Shown here in pieces: positions 16,946-16,983 of a stretch of DNA of 16,983 nucleotides (positions are counted from its first letter, which is position 1; each line of letters opens with the position of its first letter). The stretch is from Chitinophagaceae bacterium. Lineage in GTDB: Bacteria; Bacteroidota; Bacteroidia; Chitinophagales; Chitinophagaceae. A program made the position numbers and the translations under genes. The notes beneath the pieces were generated by a model. It was not told the origin of the DNA and searched no databases. It saw only the letters and a list, made by a program, of their open reading frames with translations. The stretch spans positions 1 to 16,983 of the forward strand of contig JABMML010000250.1 of assembly GCA_013205585.1 (NCBI GenBank), written 5' to 3'.

Positions 16946-16983
16946 TACTTATATATCATCCCAATAAAAAAGCAACGCCTCCC
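16889..16983. repeat. 11-base direct repeat, second copy cut by window end
   Basis: CAACGCCTCCC occurs at 16889-16899 and again at 16973-16983, an offset of 84 bases. The second copy ends exactly at the window edge, so the true repeat may be longer. It suggests that another copy of the preceding structured element begins there. Confidence 0.6.

Overview
The window looks like a chromosomal core region of a low-GC member of the Bacteroidota, most likely a Chitinophagaceae-type bacterium. The evidence is the protein families (Bacteroidota-style YidC, IcmF and a ComA-like protein) and repeated copies of the Bacteroidota promoter signature (-33 TTTG, about 19 bases, -7 TAnnTTTG). I see no rRNA, tRNA, CRISPR array, transposase or phage gene. 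Species assignment is inference.

Layout. Bases 1-2137 (minus strand) hold the str locus rpsL-rpsG-fusA, with fusA cut by the window start. A strong intrinsic terminator followed by a new -7 promoter element separates rpsG from fusA. Next comes ilvE (minus, 2319-3386). It is divergent from a plus-strand pair: an unrecognised 186-aa protein whose layout resembles the DNA polymerase III psi subunit, then rdgB. rdgB runs tail-to-tail into aroE with a 23-bp overlap. aroE (TTG start) follows a phosphosulfolactate-synthase-like gene by 2 bases, so the two look translationally coupled. A TPR protein (6195-7616) is divergent from a small exported protein (7811-8155) whose promoter sits almost on its start codon.

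The second half is a minus-strand block: pyrG, then icmF (fused isobutyryl-CoA mutase), then yidC, then an exported DUF4412/GLPGLI-like protein that seems to start at CTG. pyrG and yidC have recognisable promoter elements, while icmF has a perfect palindrome just before its start. On the plus strand, an exported dienelactone-hydrolase-family protein (15986-16861) is followed by a 22-bp inverted repeat. An 11-base segment of that element recurs at the window edge, so a structured repeat probably continues beyond it.

Most genes are housekeeping: translation (S12, S7, EF-G), branched-chain amino acids (IlvE), aromatic amino acids (AroE), nucleotide supply and cleaning (PyrG, RdgB), membrane protein insertion (YidC) and short branched acyl-CoA metabolism (IcmF). 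IlvE and IcmF could both touch branched-chain carbon flow, but they are not adjacent. I found no clear new multi-gene system. The best leads are the psi-like protein before rdgB, the CTG-start exported gene after yidC, the split of the str operon, and the palindromic DNA elements before icmF, in the pyrG leader and after the hydrolase gene.
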